Shown: piece by piece, positions 37,311 to 49,319 of the stretch | Layout of the letters: each line of letters begins with the position of its first letter | Numbering within the stretch: the stretch's first letter is position 1 | Notes under the pieces: generated by a model | The model's database searches: none | What the model saw: the letters and a program-made list of their open reading frames with translations, nothing else | What the model was told of the DNA's origin: nothing | From: Epiperipatus broadwayi | Taxonomy: Eukaryota > Onychophora > Udeonychophora > Euonychophora > Peripatidae | Assembly: GCA_028023455.1 (NCBI GenBank) | Contig: JAQFVV010012398.1 | Location: 11,461,160-11,525,159, forward strand | Direction of reading: 5' to 3' | DNA length: 64,000 nt | Translations under genes and position numbers: made by a program

Positions 37311-39261
37311 TAGTCTGGAAAATCTGTTGAGCTATTAGATTAGACTATTATTATAATATATTGTGAGAGAGACTTTTTAAAAATTATTGAAACTAAAGCA
37401 GACAAACATTTTTAGTTCTGCTAGATAGTTTTTTTTTTAAATCATTTTTTTATGAAATTTTGAATGCTGAAAATATAAGAAATGACGGGGTAGAAAAATT
37501 ATATATGTGTCCCATCATGGAGCTGCAGATCATATAGGAAAGAAAATATGTCTTGTCTAAAAAATAATATTCTACACCTTTCAACTGACCAGAGAAATAA
37601 TATGTTTTTAAATAGAAAGAAGAAAGCATTCACCTATATTCGAAGGAGATCAGAAAGATGAATTAATCTACCGATAAATATTAATCATCGAATCCAATTA
37701 ATTGTTCCAGTAACTGAGTTTGAACCCCAGAAAATTTACAATGTGAAAACAACTGCTGTAATTCATCCACGACGAGAATCATGCTGAACAGAAAAATTTA
37801 AAGTCTGTATAAGAATTTCTAAATTGTCCACTAAAGCAAATAACCGTATTTGAATCATCATCATCAAATAGTTATACACCTCAAGAAAGAGATTGTTCCA
37901 AAGAAACACGGAAATTGTTGCTGCCAAAGATAAACATTAAACGAGAGAAATTTGACTCATTAGAAGTCGCCGCAAAGAACTGGTAGTATAAAAATTTTTT
38001 TTGATATATTTTCTTTATGATAACAGAGTCTTAATAAAATTTTAGCAATAAAGTGGTATATTTTATTTAAAGCACTTTTAAAGACTATTCAGATCGATTA
38101 AAACCAAGAATGTCTTACTAATAATAACTTTGAGCTTCATAAATGATCTTGAATGTATCAAAATTATTTGTTTATTAATTTACAGTTATGAAATATTAAA
38201 GTGTAAAATAATTTTTTTGTATTATTATTTTGGTTTTAAATAATAGGTTGTTATTATGGGATAAAACACGCACATACATAATAATATTTTTATATGTGTA
38301 TAATTGTGTGCGAATGTGATGTAATAAGCAGTGTTGAAATATTAAATTATTTTGTTTTAAGAAAGTATAGCATTTCAGAGGTAGAAGGGAGGGGGAGAAA
38401 ATGATTTAAAACTTGCTCTTTCAATTCTAGTAACATTTTTGTTTAACATTCTGCTTATCTGTTAGATTATAAGGTATGTGTGCCAATGAGTGAATATTTT
38501 TTTTTTATATGAAATACTTTTCTTGTGGATACAATATACTTTTGAAATACATTTACGGGAAAGGGGGAAGAATTTAAAATTTAATGTTGTGATTTTAAAA
38601 CAGTCTATTATGATTATTGTTGTTATTGTTAATATAAATTTTCATGTAAATATAGAAATTTTTATGTATATGTTAGAAATGCAGTAATAAATATTAGTTT
38701 ATGTTATTAAACGAGGCATATATATTTCATTAAGAGTAGTCTTTATCAAGTGTGATCATTCATCATCAATGGTTGAATATTAGTTGTTTAAGATATGATT
38801 AAATATGCTAAGATTAACAATAATTATGAATTTCTTTATAAAAATTAGGTTTTATGTATAGGCTTAGTCTTAAAGCTGTGGTTGAAACCATTGTCATTAT
38901 CGTTATCATTATCATCATCGTCATCATCATGTTTTAATTAATGAGCTGTTTAAATGTTCAAAGGCCATAAATAAATATTGATTTCGTAATATTTAGTGAT
39001 TTCTTAGTAATATTATAACCACCATTCCATCATCTATTTCATGCAAGGATGAGTGAATTGCCATCCTAAATTAATAGTAATCTGAGCTAGTAAAACTTAT
39101 AAAAAAATATTGAAACACATTCATTATGCTAAGATCTGAGAAATGATTTATGTCTAATGAATTCCACTTTAGTTTAAAGATGTTTTATGCTTACTTAGAT
39201 ATTAGTGCATACAGTGATATGGCTCTAAAAAGCAAAATCTTCCATGTTTATTAGAAATAAA

Positions 39262-39360
39262 GAACCAAAAAGGGATTCAAACCCGGTACCTGTGAAAGGT
39301 TATTAGATATAACCGTGTCTAGATTCAAATAATCTAGTGGCGCCCTGCTAGACCATATTC
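39262..39360 (-). other. tRNA-Leu-like sequence in the 5' LTR
   Basis: On the minus strand: GGTCTAGCAGGGCGCC (D-arm region, like the GGTCTAAGGCGCC of eukaryotic tRNA-Leu), then CTAGA-loop-TCTAG (anticodon stem, 9-base loop), GGTTAT-ATCTA-ATAACC (long variable arm as in class II tRNAs) and CCGGGTTTGAATCCC (T-arm/B-box). The acceptor and T stems no longer pair well. It is conserved in the other LTR (45304-45400). It is either a captured tRNA pseudogene or the head of a tRNA-derived SINE. Confidence 0.5.
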
Positions 39361-39790
39361 ACTTGGTATTTGTTTGGATATGCACTTAACATCAAACCAA
39401 GAAATGAAAGTGGATAAAATCTACTGTCTGTATACCTGAGCAGATATTTTATTGAGTTACTAGTGTACTCACCTCACGTGAGTTCCATATACCTGAGTTA
39501 TAATAGTTGTTATTAATAATTTGTTTATAACTATTGATATTGTGATATCTTGAGAAATTTAATTATAGAAATATGTTTAATTTATTCCTACTCATCATTT
39601 TAATGTTTATGACCTTTTTGTTTAATAGCCACTACTCAGGTATTCTTCTCATAATTTAATTTAAGCTACAATGCTTTTCGTTTATTAGTTACAAAATTTA
39701 TATTGGAATCTTTTTGAGACAAAATAAATATTATATTTCTCTTTAATAATGTTACAATAGAACAATTGAGCCACTTTAATAATGTTACAA

Positions 39791-39808
39791 TGGACACCCA
39801 ACTGGGGC
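39791..39808 (+). other. Primer-binding site
   Basis: TGGACACCCAACTGGGGC begins one base after the LTR's final CA. It resembles the tRNA-Lys-type PBS (TGG, CCCAA, GTGGGGC) with two shifts; the relative at 55124-55141 has a closer match, TGGCACCCAATGTGGGGC. Confidence 0.65.
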
Positions 39809-40382
39809 TATGATGTGTCACCATATACCTGAAAAAGGGAGTCTATAGAATGATAGGAGATGTGTGGTTAAAAAGAGAAATTTTTTTTTAGTAAAATTTT
39901 TTTTTTTTCAGTAAAAATTTTTTTTGTCTTACAAAATTTTCTTGGCCATACAGTCTTATTTTACATTTATATATGATGATGTTTAATATGATTTAATTTT
40001 TCATTGATGATGATAAAATGGGTACAGCCGTAAAACGGCTGAGTTTTGTTTTTATCAATTTTGAAAATAGATGAATATCACAACTTAAGACAAAGGTGAA
40101 ATAAATAATAGAATTTTTTTTTTTGGAACATTAAAATGATTTATTGCCAGATAGGATAGGCATAGTAATAGTGATGAATTATGGAATAGCAGTCTCATGT
40201 GTGTTTGGGGAGTTCATTTTGTAGAAAAGTCTATGATTTTAGAGGTTGGATTGGATATCTGATCGTTGGAGTTTGGTTGGTTAGATTGCAGTTTTGATGA
40301 TGATTGGAGAGTTTTGTCATTGCCTTGAGAATGCTGTGTATTCGTGTAACTCATGAATGATCAAACCCAGTCACTGCTTCAA

Positions 40383-40592
40383 CCCAGTTTATAAGTTATC
40401 TTTATTTTATCATGAAGCAGTTAACAGCAGTCCTGCCATGATATCAGCCTATAAGTCTCCAAGAGAAAGAGCACGGCATAGTTTGCCAACCCAGTTTATA
40501 TGTTATTCTTATTTTATCATGAAGCAGTTAACAGCAGTCCTGCCATGATATCAGCCTATAAGTCTCCAAGACAGAGAGCAAGGCTTAGTTTT
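40383..40592 (+). repeat. 107-bp tandem duplication in the leader
   Basis: Two units start cccagtttata at 40383 and 40490, each with atcatgaagcagttaacagc and tgatatcagcctataagtct. A partial third lies at about 40645-40672. The unit also matches the leader of the reversed relative near 54700 in part. Confidence 0.75.
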
Positions 40593-41136
40593 CTGTAATC
40601 TATAATAAGCAGGGCATTCCTTGATACTTGTCACATTAAGACTACAAGAGAGAGAGCAAGACATAGTTTATCTATTTTAGCCCCTAAGACTTAATATTCC
40701 TTTTATTGCAACAGAGTTTGCATCATTCAATAAAGGGTTGTAGTAGTTAATAGTGATCGAATTGGGATGATCTTCTGAGTGCTCATGATACATTGTGTGA
40801 TTATAGTGCTGTGACTGAATTCTTTTATTTATCTCAGGATTGTGAACTGCTAGTCATTCTGTGGACCGTCAATATCTGTCGGATTTCTAGGAGAATAGAT
40901 GAATGTATAATTCGTGCTATTGCAGACAGACATGCACTATATAGACTATTATTGTGTAGTTCATTAAATAAGGATATTAATTATTTTTTTTTTGTATTTG
41001 TAATGCATGATAAGGTGAAAAGCAAATCAGTCAATTAGTCAAAGATAGGTGTCAGACAAGGAAAGGATGTGTAGGTTTTTGGTGGTCAGGGAAGCGCAGA
41101 TGGGATATATATTGAATATATTAAAATTTTAATAAG

Positions 41137-42015
41137 ATGAGTGGACTTGACCTGCAAATGATAATGCAGATGCTTAAAAGTTTCGAACAAAAGATGGAGA
41201 AAAGTATAAAAAGTATGCTAGAAGATAATCGAATCTGGAGAGAAAGTTTAAAAGAAGATGATGAAAAAGGCATAGAAAGTGTAGAAAGTTTAAAAGAAGA
41301 GGATAGTCAGACCACTGATAATGGGGAAAATAATGTAAAGTTAGATACACTGATAGAGGATAAGTCTCATGAAGTAGATAGGCCAATAGTAGCTGCAAAA
41401 TCAAGTCTCCCAGTAAAGAGAGTACATGAGGAGATGGCCAGAGAGCTGATTGGGGTAGATCATAAAATGAAAAGAAGGAAAAGAGAATGGGAGGAAAAAC
41501 TCCATGTACCAGATGAGGTGATAAAATTAAGAGAATCTATCTCTCTGAAAAATTCAACTCTTCTGGAAAAGTCAAAAATAAGTTATATCTGGTACAGAGA
41601 GGCAATCTCTCTGAAAAATGTAAATGTCCAATGTGTATCAGACAGAGAATCGATCTCTCTGAAAAATTTAGATGCTTTAAAGTTAAAAGTAAATTATATT
41701 TGGTACAGAGAGTCGACCTTTCTAGAAAATTTAAAAATAAATTGTATATGGTCCAGAGAATCAATCTCTCTGGAAAACTTCAAAGTGCCTTATATATGGT
41801 ACAGGAAGTCACTCTTTCTAGAAAGTTTAAAAATAAAGTATGTATGGTATAGAGAGTCAATCTCTCTGAAAAACTTCAAGGCATATTACGTATGGTACCA
41901 AGAGTCCATATTTCTAAATGGAGTTTGTAATAGGAGGTTATATAAAATAAATCCTCCGGATATGTTTTATAAATATCCAGTCAAGATGAAAATGGCCATA
42001 TTAAAAAGGGACTGA
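41137..42015 (+). CDS. Intact 292-aa ORF with 16-residue tandem repeats
   Basis: The only intact long frame in the element, from ATG 41137 to TGA 42013. Residues 1-60 are charged and coiled-coil-like (LQMIMQMLKSFEQKMEKSI), similar in feel to the start of some gypsy gag proteins. Residues 108-122 are strongly basic (KMKRRKREWEEK), a possible nuclear signal or RNA contact. Residues 132-262 form eight copies of a unit close to YRESISLKNFK..Y.W, spacing mostly 16 residues (48 bp), some 21-22; ISLKN and FLEN variants alternate in part. No zinc knuckle, protease or RT motif. The remaining 30 residues are basic. A gag-like packaging protein is the natural guess from position between PBS and PPT, but I cannot show homology. 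Confidence 0.6.
   Translation: MSGLDLQMIMQMLKSFEQKMEKSIKSMLEDNRIWRESLKEDDEKGIESVESLKEEDSQTTDNGENNVKLDTLIEDKSHEVDRPIVAAKSSLPVKRVHEEMARELIGVDHKMKRRKREWEEKLHVPDEVIKLRESISLKNSTLLEKSKISYIWYREAISLKNVNVQCVSDRESISLKNLDALKLKVNYIWYRESTFLENLKINCIWSRESISLENFKVPYIWYRKSLFLESLKIKYVWYRESISLKNFKAYYVWYQESIFLNGVCNRRLYKINPPDMFYKYPVKMKMAILKRD
41530..41922 (+). repeat. 48-bp minisatellite inside the ORF
   Basis: Repeated cagagagtcaatctctctgaaaaa-type units encode the 16-residue repeats. The frame is kept throughout despite divergence between units. Confidence 0.75.
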
Positions 42016-42362
42016 ATGTCCATGTGTATTTTTATGCAGACCATATGATTTGAAAAGAAAAAGCCATTCCAAATTACCAAGAAAATAGGAGAGAATGCCT
42101 TTATGCTTGCTACTCTTGATGGGAATAGTGGAACCTATAATGCTAGGAGTTTGATCCCTTATACTTCAGTAGAGTAGCCTGGCAAAGATCTCCAAATAAA
42201 TTACTTTAAGTTTTCTAATGAAAAGAATGATATTTCCCAGTAGTTAGAAATTTTTTTTTTATATTATTATTAGTGTGTCTATTAGTATTAGTGTGTTTTA
42301 TTAGTTAGGATTTTTTTTTTTTTTTTGGATATAGTTAAAACAAAGATGCTGATGATTTTATC

Positions 42363-42378
42363 CGAAGGGGGGGGGAGT
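42363..42378 (+). other. Polypurine tract
   Basis: CGAAGGGGGGGGGAGT directly precedes the 3' LTR start TGTGCC at 42379, as expected for plus-strand priming. Confidence 0.8.
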
Positions 42379-45300
42379 TGTGCCATTACAATTTAGTCAC
42401 TAGCTAAATTTATAGGAATGTGAATGTAAGAAAATGTAAAACCAAAATCATCATCACACTTTTATATAGCAATAAATGAAGCTGTAGGGCATCCAAGTTT
42501 AAACCCTACAATTGTAGATCCAGTTCTAAAAGCTTAAAACAGAAAGAGAGTGAGTCAACAATTATATTCTTTATTTGTTTGTGTGTTAATAAATCTCAAT
42601 GAGAGTAGTACACACATTTAATATTTAATTTTTCTGTTAAAAAAAAAACAAAGTTATAACACATACGTATAGGTAATGTATGTGTAAGTTATTTAATTGT
42701 TTTATATTTCAAATATTAAACACTTTAACTTTCTTTAAAAACTAACCTATGCTTGCTCAGTTCTAATAAACTTATTCTGTTCTATTTTGCTTTTCTATAA
42801 TTGTAATTGGGATTTAAAAGTTACAGATTTAATTTTAAATATTAGGGTTATAATTACTAAGCTAGCAATTATATTATTTAATGTCAGTTTATGAATGATT
42901 TGAATGATAAAGTATGTGTGTACATTACATACAGAAATTTATATTTATTAAATATTGAAAGAAAAAGAAGGGTTAAATCTGTCAAATTATTTTTTTTTAC
43001 AATTTTATGTTAAGAAAAAAAAAATCTGTTGAATCAGATATCTATTTTTGTAGCATTTTGTTTTTGTAAATGATTGTTTGTCATTTTGGGAGCTTAAGCT
43101 TGGTGGGAAGTCTAATTTTGAAATTGTCTCATCTTAAGATCTAAAGAAAGAAGCTCAAAAATTTGAAATGTTACCTAGGTGTAAGAAAAAAGGATTAAGT
43201 CTATTTTTTTTTAAGACAAAAGTTGTCTGAAAAACAGGTGTGTGATTTTTTGGGTTGGTCAAAAATAGCAATTCACACTATCACTCTAATTGGGTGAGTT
43301 GACTCAAAAAATCGGATATAAAAGCAGTCTGGAAAATCAGTTGAGCTATTAGATTATTAGATTAGACTATTATTATAATATATTGTGAGAGAGACTTTTT
43401 AAAAATTATTGAAACTAAAGCAGACAAACGTTTTTAGTTCTGCTAGATAGTTTTTTTTTTAAATCATTTTTTTATGAAGTTTTGAATGCTGAAAATATAA
43501 GAAATGACGGGGTAGAAAAATTATATATGTGTCCCATCAAGACTTGACCATCATGGAGCTGCAGATCATATAGGAAAGAAAAGATGTCTTGTCTGAAAAA
43601 TAATATTCTACACCTTTCAACTGACCAGAGAAATAATATGTTTTTAAATAGAAAGAAGAAAGCATTCACCTGTATTCGAAGGAGATCAGAAAGATGAATT
43701 AATCTACCGATAAATATTAATCATCGAATCCAATTAATTGTTCCAGTAACTGAGTTTGAACCCCAGAAAATTTACAATGTGAAAACAACTGCGGTATTTC
43801 ATCCACGACGAGAATCATGCTGAACGGAAAAATTTAAAGTCAGTATAAGAATTTCTAAATTGTCCACTAAAGCAAATAACCGTATTTGAATCATCATCAT
43901 CATATAGTTATACACCTCAAGAAAGAGACTGTTCCAAAGAAACACGGAAATTGTTGCTGCCAAAGATAGACATTAAACAAGAGAAATTTGAGTCATTAGA
44001 AGTCGCCACAAAGAACTGGTAGTATAAAAAATTTTTTTGATATATTTTCTTTATGATAGCAGAGTCTTAATAAAATTTTAGCAATAAAGTGGTATATTTT
44101 ATTTAAAGAACTTTTAAAGACTATTCAGATCGATTAAAACCAAGAATGTCTTACTAATAATAACTTTGAGCTTCATAAATGATCTTGAATATCAAAATTA
44201 TTTGTTTATTAATTTACAGTTATGAAATATTAAAGTGTAAAATAATTTTTTTGTATTATTATTTTGGTTTTAAATAATAGGTTGTTATTATGGGATAAAA
44301 CACGCACATACATAATAATATTTTTATATGTGTATAATTGTGTGCGAATGTGATGTAATAAGCAGTGTTGAAATATTAAATTATTTTGTTTTAAGAAAGT
44401 ATAGCATTTCAGAGGTAGAAGGGAGAGGGAGAAAATGATTTAAAACTTGTTCTGTAAAACTTGCTCTTTCAATTCTACTAACATTTTTTTTTAACATTCT
44501 GCTTATCTGTTAGATTATAAGGTATGTGTGCCAATGAGTGAATATTTTTTTTTTATATGAAATACTTTTCTTGTGGATACAATATACTTTTGAAATACAT
44601 TTACGTGAAAGGGGGACGAATTTAAAATTTAATGTTATGAATTTAAAACAGTCTATTATGATTATTGTTGTTATTGTTAATATAAATTTTCATGTAAATA
44701 TAGAAATTTTTATGTATATGTTAGAAATGCAGTAATAAATATTAGTTTATGTTATTAAACAAGGCGTATATATTTCATTAAGAGTAGTCTTTATCAAGTG
44801 TGATCATTCATCATCAATGGTTGAATATTAGTTGTTTAAGATATGATTGAATATGCTAAGATTAACAATAATTATGAATTTCTTTATAAAAATTAGGTTT
44901 TATGTGTAGGCTTAGTCTTAAAGCTGTGGTTGAAACCATTGTTGTTATCATTATCATCATCGTCATCATCACGTTTTAATTAATGAGCTGTTTAAATGTT
45001 CAAAGGCCATAAATAAATATTGATTTCGTAATATTTAGTGATTTCTTAGTAATATTATAACCACCATTCCATCATCTATTTCATGCAAGGATGAGTGAAT
45101 TGCCATCCTAAATTAATAGTAATCTGAGCTAATAAAACTTATAAAAAAATATTGAAACACATTCATTATGCTAAGATCTGAGAAATGATTTATGTCTAAT
45201 GAATTCCACTTTAGTTTAAAGATGTTTTATGCTTACTTAGATATTAGTGCATACAGTGATATGGCTCTGAAAAGCAAAATCTTCCATGTTTATTAGAAAT

Positions 45301-45820
45301 AAAGAACCAAAAAGGGATTCAAACCCGGTACCTGTGAAAGGTTATTAGATATAACCGTGTCTAGATTCAAATAATCTAGTGGCGCCCTGCTAGACCATAT
45401 TCACTTGGTATTTGTTTGGATATGCACTTAACATCAAACCAAGAAATGAAAGTGGATAAAATCTACTGTCTGTATACCTGAGCAGATATTTTATTGAGTT
45501 ACTAGTGTACTCACCTCACGTGATTTCCATATACCTGAGTTATAATAGTTGTTATTAATAATTTGTTTATAACTATTGATATTGTGATATCTTGAGAAAT
45601 TTAATTATAGAAATATGTTTAATTTATTCCTACTCATCATTTTAATGTTTATGACCTTTTTGTTTAATAGCCACTACTCAGGTATTCTTCTCATAATTTA
45701 ATTTAAGCTACAATGCTTTTCGTTTATTAGTTACAAGATTTATATTGGAATCTTTTTGAGACAAAATAAATGTTATATTTCTCTTTAATAATGTTACAAT
45801 TGAGCCACTTTAATAAGGTT

Positions 45821-45823
<3 letters not shown>
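42379..45823 (+). repeat. 3' LTR (3445 bp)
   Basis: Same ends as the 5' LTR. TATA-like box at 43317-43324, tRNA-like segment at 45304-45400. Slightly longer through small insertions, e.g. around 43538 and 44452. It ends GTTACA at 45823, next to a (TA)n tract. Confidence 0.85.
45304..45400 (-). other. tRNA-Leu-like sequence in the 3' LTR
   Basis: Copy of the segment at 39262-39360, with the same D-arm, anticodon hairpin, long variable arm and T-arm blocks. Confidence 0.5.

Positions 45824-45856
<33 letters not shown>
45824..45856. repeat. (TA)n microsatellite at the LTR element insertion site
   Basis: About 16 AT units directly after the 3' LTR. The matching place in the left foldback arm (about 33030-33040) has a short (TA)n tract, marking the empty site. 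Confidence 0.8.
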
Positions 45857-45857
<1 letters not shown>

Positions 45858-46577
45858 TCCTGTCAGTAGCATATATGTATTTCTCATGCTACAGAAGAGT
45901 TGGTTCTTTTAATCAAGCTGACAAAACTAGTGTTCTTTTAATGTATGTGGTATTTAATTTATATTATACTTCGGCTTGGCGGATGTGAAATATATCAATA
46001 TTTTATCGGTGTGCTGTTTATATATATATATATATATATAGATGGAGCCACGGTAAGTCCAGCTCATTTTCCTCTCTTATGGGTAGTGCAGTAGCTAAAA
46101 CTGAGCTAAGGACCAGATTAGTACATAAGTCCCTGGCCTCTTATGAACCAAATAAAGGTTCCCTTTTAGCAGCATGACAATCGGTCATTGGGTAAACCAG
46201 TGTTGGTCATGAAAACCCTAAAATCTATTCATCCATCCGCAGAGCCACTTTATTATTATATTTTACTTGTGCGTAGCATATTAGTAAAATCTTTATAGCC
46301 AACTCTCACGTTGAACCGAAGCATTCTTGAAAACCTGTTCGATCTAAAGCTATCTGTGAAGGCTCTATATGCCCATATTTAATATATAAATGTATCATAA
46401 TCGGATGTATTATTAAACTTCAACTCCAGACTTGGTTTGATTACATATATAATAGCCACTCGAACTGATGATGAAAGGGCATAACTAATAAGCGGATTTA
46501 GCGCAATTAAATAATAGCCACAAATTTATTTTGCTAAATGGCCTTGAGTAATGTTGTTTAGTAAATAAAATGCCTGC

Positions 46578-46787
46578 GTGCATTATCCAACACTAAGTAA
46601 TCGGTTATATCAAGTATATATGAAATTGTCTATAAATATAATTCATCATATATCAGTTTCTGTCTCATTAAATCAATCCAATTCACTAATTGACCATAGC
46701 TATTCATTAGTAAAGCCCCTATTAATTAAATATATTAGATTTTATCTTTGGAATGTCTCTAGTTTTGAAAGAAGGGGGGGGAATTAG
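46578..46787 (+). other. Mirror short frame in right foldback arm
   Basis: Encodes LYQVYMKLSINIIHHISVS and LNQSNSLIDHSYSLVKPLL among others; the same frame is at 32287-32069 on the minus strand. No family recognised. Paired preservation is expected from the inverted repeat alone. Confidence 0.25.
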
Positions 46788-47666
46788 CTTTTAAAAAAAA
46801 AAAAAAAAAAAACGATTGTCGTAAAAATTACATTTTTTTTAATTTAAAAAAAAAAACCACTTTTAGAGTAAATAATTAAAAAAAAAGATCTATTTTTAAA
46901 TTTAGAATTGACTTATAGATTAATAAAATATTTTATGAATAATTATGAGGATTTCTACGCGATAATTTTATCAAACCTGTCTAATTATAGCGTACTTTCG
47001 TATGTAAATCTATGATGCCATTCAAGCGGCCATGATAGCAAATTTCACCGCTCGACTTATATATAACATTTTGACATAGAGTAAATAATTAAAAAAAAAA
47101 GATCGATTTTTAAAAAAAAAAAAATTTAAAAATACATCCATTTATAAAACTGTGAAATAGCATGTGATACTATTAAGTTTGAAAAAATATTTAAATAGTT
47201 GTAGTTTCTTAATTAATCACACCTGTACATTATACGCCATTCATATTTTAAGTAGTATGTACATAAACTATCAGTGCGTAGTTTTTCCGTGTGTAACCGT
47301 GGAGAAACAGCGCCACATAGTGGGCTAGAATCTTGGTAGTCGCTGTTAGCAGATGACACATAAGCTAGATTTTTTTATGGCAATCAGCACCACCTAGGTT
47401 CTTGGTATCTGCTCGTAGCAGACGATGTAAGCTAAATGGGCTTACGCACTGCGACTGTGCTGCGAGCTAGCTGGTGGATTGTTCCTGTGCTTACTCATTG
47501 TAAACAGCACCACCTTTCGGCTGGAATTTGCAATGCTGCATTTGGGGCCCCTACTCTTAAGTATTTCTGTGGTTGACCCTGACCAGTGCCTCTGGTGGCC
47601 ACATGGGTCAAAATTCACAACTACCAAGAATTTTAGTAAATTAGTTAAGGAAAATCTATCACGATT

Positions 47667-49319
47667 TCTGTAAAACAAATTGTCTTAAAAGAAAATCATT
47701 GAAAGCACATATATATTTCATATATATATATACTTTATTGGTCAGAAAAATAGTAAAATTGCTATGTATAATTTATTATGCTGTATATAGTCAAACTTCA
47801 CCACAAGTCAGTTTGATATTTAATGCCCAATCTGTCTATGTTAATTAAAAGAAAATCTTATTTTGTAATCTTCCGTGATGAATTATTTTGAAAGTGTGGA
47901 AAACAATTTATATTTTAGTTTTAATTCTTGCCTTTCTTTTTATATTATAATTTCTGATTCATTCATTAATGGCCTAAGGTTTCTGGGACTTTCCATTATG
48001 TCAGGGAGCCGATTATTTTAATCATGGATTAAGTTATTATTTTCGTCAGTGATACACACTCTATCTATATAAACCTAGGGCATTATGTATTTATAGTTAC
48101 AACCATTTCTGAATTATTGTTATTCTTGCTTTGCTATATACCTCTCAGGACCTTCAGAAGTTTAAATATGACCAGTCCAATCTTTTACTTTGTTTCAAAG
48201 TAGACGTAGTTCATACCAAAGGATCTTTTTTCGGGCATTGCCATTAAGTCGTGTATGGGAAGTCCAGCACATCAAATCTATTATTATGATTATTTAGAGA
48301 CATGTTTTGGCTGGAGGGCCGGCATTTCTCATCATCTAGTTGTATATACTAGGAATTTCCTTTAGCAAAGCTACCCAGAGATTCGTAACAGACCTCATTT
48401 ATTCTTTTGTTGTAATCTATAATATCATACTGCCTCCATCATTATTTATATATATCTATTTACAAACCTAAAATGCTCTCTTCCATGATGGCACGTCTTT
48501 CACAAACCAATCCCAATTAATTAAATCTGACTATATAATTGTCAATTATTTATTTAAGAACTATTTTGCCTTCCGCACTCAGTAGAGACAACTGATTTAA
48601 ATGTAAGTGTTATAAATGCACATCTTTCATATCTTGTTATCTATCTATCTATATTATATATATATATAATAGATTCCTTTGTAATCTTTTAAAGAGGGCT
48701 ATTAATATTTTATTACTGATTGGTTCTTGGCAGACCAATTAACAAACTGTTACTTTGTTATCAAATGCCTTGCATTTAGCCGCATCAAAAGTGAATTCAA
48801 GAAAATAACCAAGTTGTATAAACAAAACTTAACTTATTTTGTAACTCAATTCCTTAATAAATTCCTATAATATTATTATTTTAAATTAGCTTAGTTTGTC
48901 ATCACTCCAAATCTCTAAGGTTAATTACTCTATTTATTTATAATATTTCTTTGATTTAAATTCACTTCTTTATAATGTTGTCAGAAAGAATTACAATTAC
49001 TCAAACCATTAGTAATTGATATCCAATCACATCTGTACCATTCTGCAATTCACTAAATCATTAATTTCTTATATAAACCCGTTATTATTTTGAGTCTTTT
49101 TGTGAACCGTGACCTCCAGCTGGGACGGAATAAATCAAGGACTGCTAGTGTCATCACAAACGTTATCCATTAGTCAGAGAGGCAATAGTTCAGGCAAATA
49201 GGTTAGGATTCACCATTCCCCTGACATCTGTATCTTGGGTATGGTTGGATTCAAGGTACTTTTGCTTGGATTATTGGTCTTGTTGGATGAATACACGATT
49301 TTGACCGGCACATTATTTA
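47667..49319. other. AT-rich stretch, nothing firm
   Basis: A moderately GC-richer patch at 48170-48340 has short frames in several readings but no recognised motif. Another patch at 49105-49260 is similarly unassigned. TA-rich microsatellites lie at 47709-47732 and 48651-48669. Confidence 0.45.

Larger units (their letters stand above)
36375..39789 (+). repeat. 5' LTR (3415 bp)
   Basis: Starts TGTGCCATTAC, ends ATGTTACA. A TATA-like box TATAAAAG lies at 37303-37310 after a tgactcaaaaatcgga context, giving a plausible start of transcription about 1 kb into the LTR. AATAAA signals occur at 39256-39262 and about 39724. Compared with the 3' LTR there are scattered substitutions and small indels, e.g. 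about 14 bp missing near 37517 and a shorter stretch near 38420. An antisense tRNA-like segment is at 39262-39360. Confidence 0.85.
36375..45823 (+). mobile_element. Non-autonomous LTR retrotransposon with 3.4-kb LTRs
   Basis: Two direct repeats, 36375-39789 and 42379-45823, both start TGTGCCATTACAATTTAG and end GTTACA, i.e. TG...CA. A TGG-led PBS follows the left copy and a purine tract precedes the right copy. The element sits in a (TA)n tract: atat lies at 36371-36374 and at 45824-45827, consistent with a short target duplication. The internal region is only about 2.6 kb, with one intact ORF (41137-42015) and no protease, RT, RNase H or integrase motif, so it must depend on another element's enzymes. 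The layout (long LTRs, short non-pol interior) recalls LARD-type derivatives. LTRs are nearly identical, so insertion was recent. It splits the right foldback arm. Confidence 0.85.
45824..47666 (-). repeat. Right foldback arm, outer part
   Basis: Reverse complement of about 31175-33030. Divergence from the left arm is greater here than in the inner part. It contains the mirror frames at 46055-46177 and 46578-46787 and the mirror of the subterminal motif cluster (47300-47515). The outer limit is estimated where similarity fades. Confidence 0.8.

Noticed and set aside
38490-38687. 65-codon frame repeated in both LTRs (also 44538-44735)
   Set aside because: Hydrophobic, AT-driven composition; repetition follows from LTR duplication, not coding.
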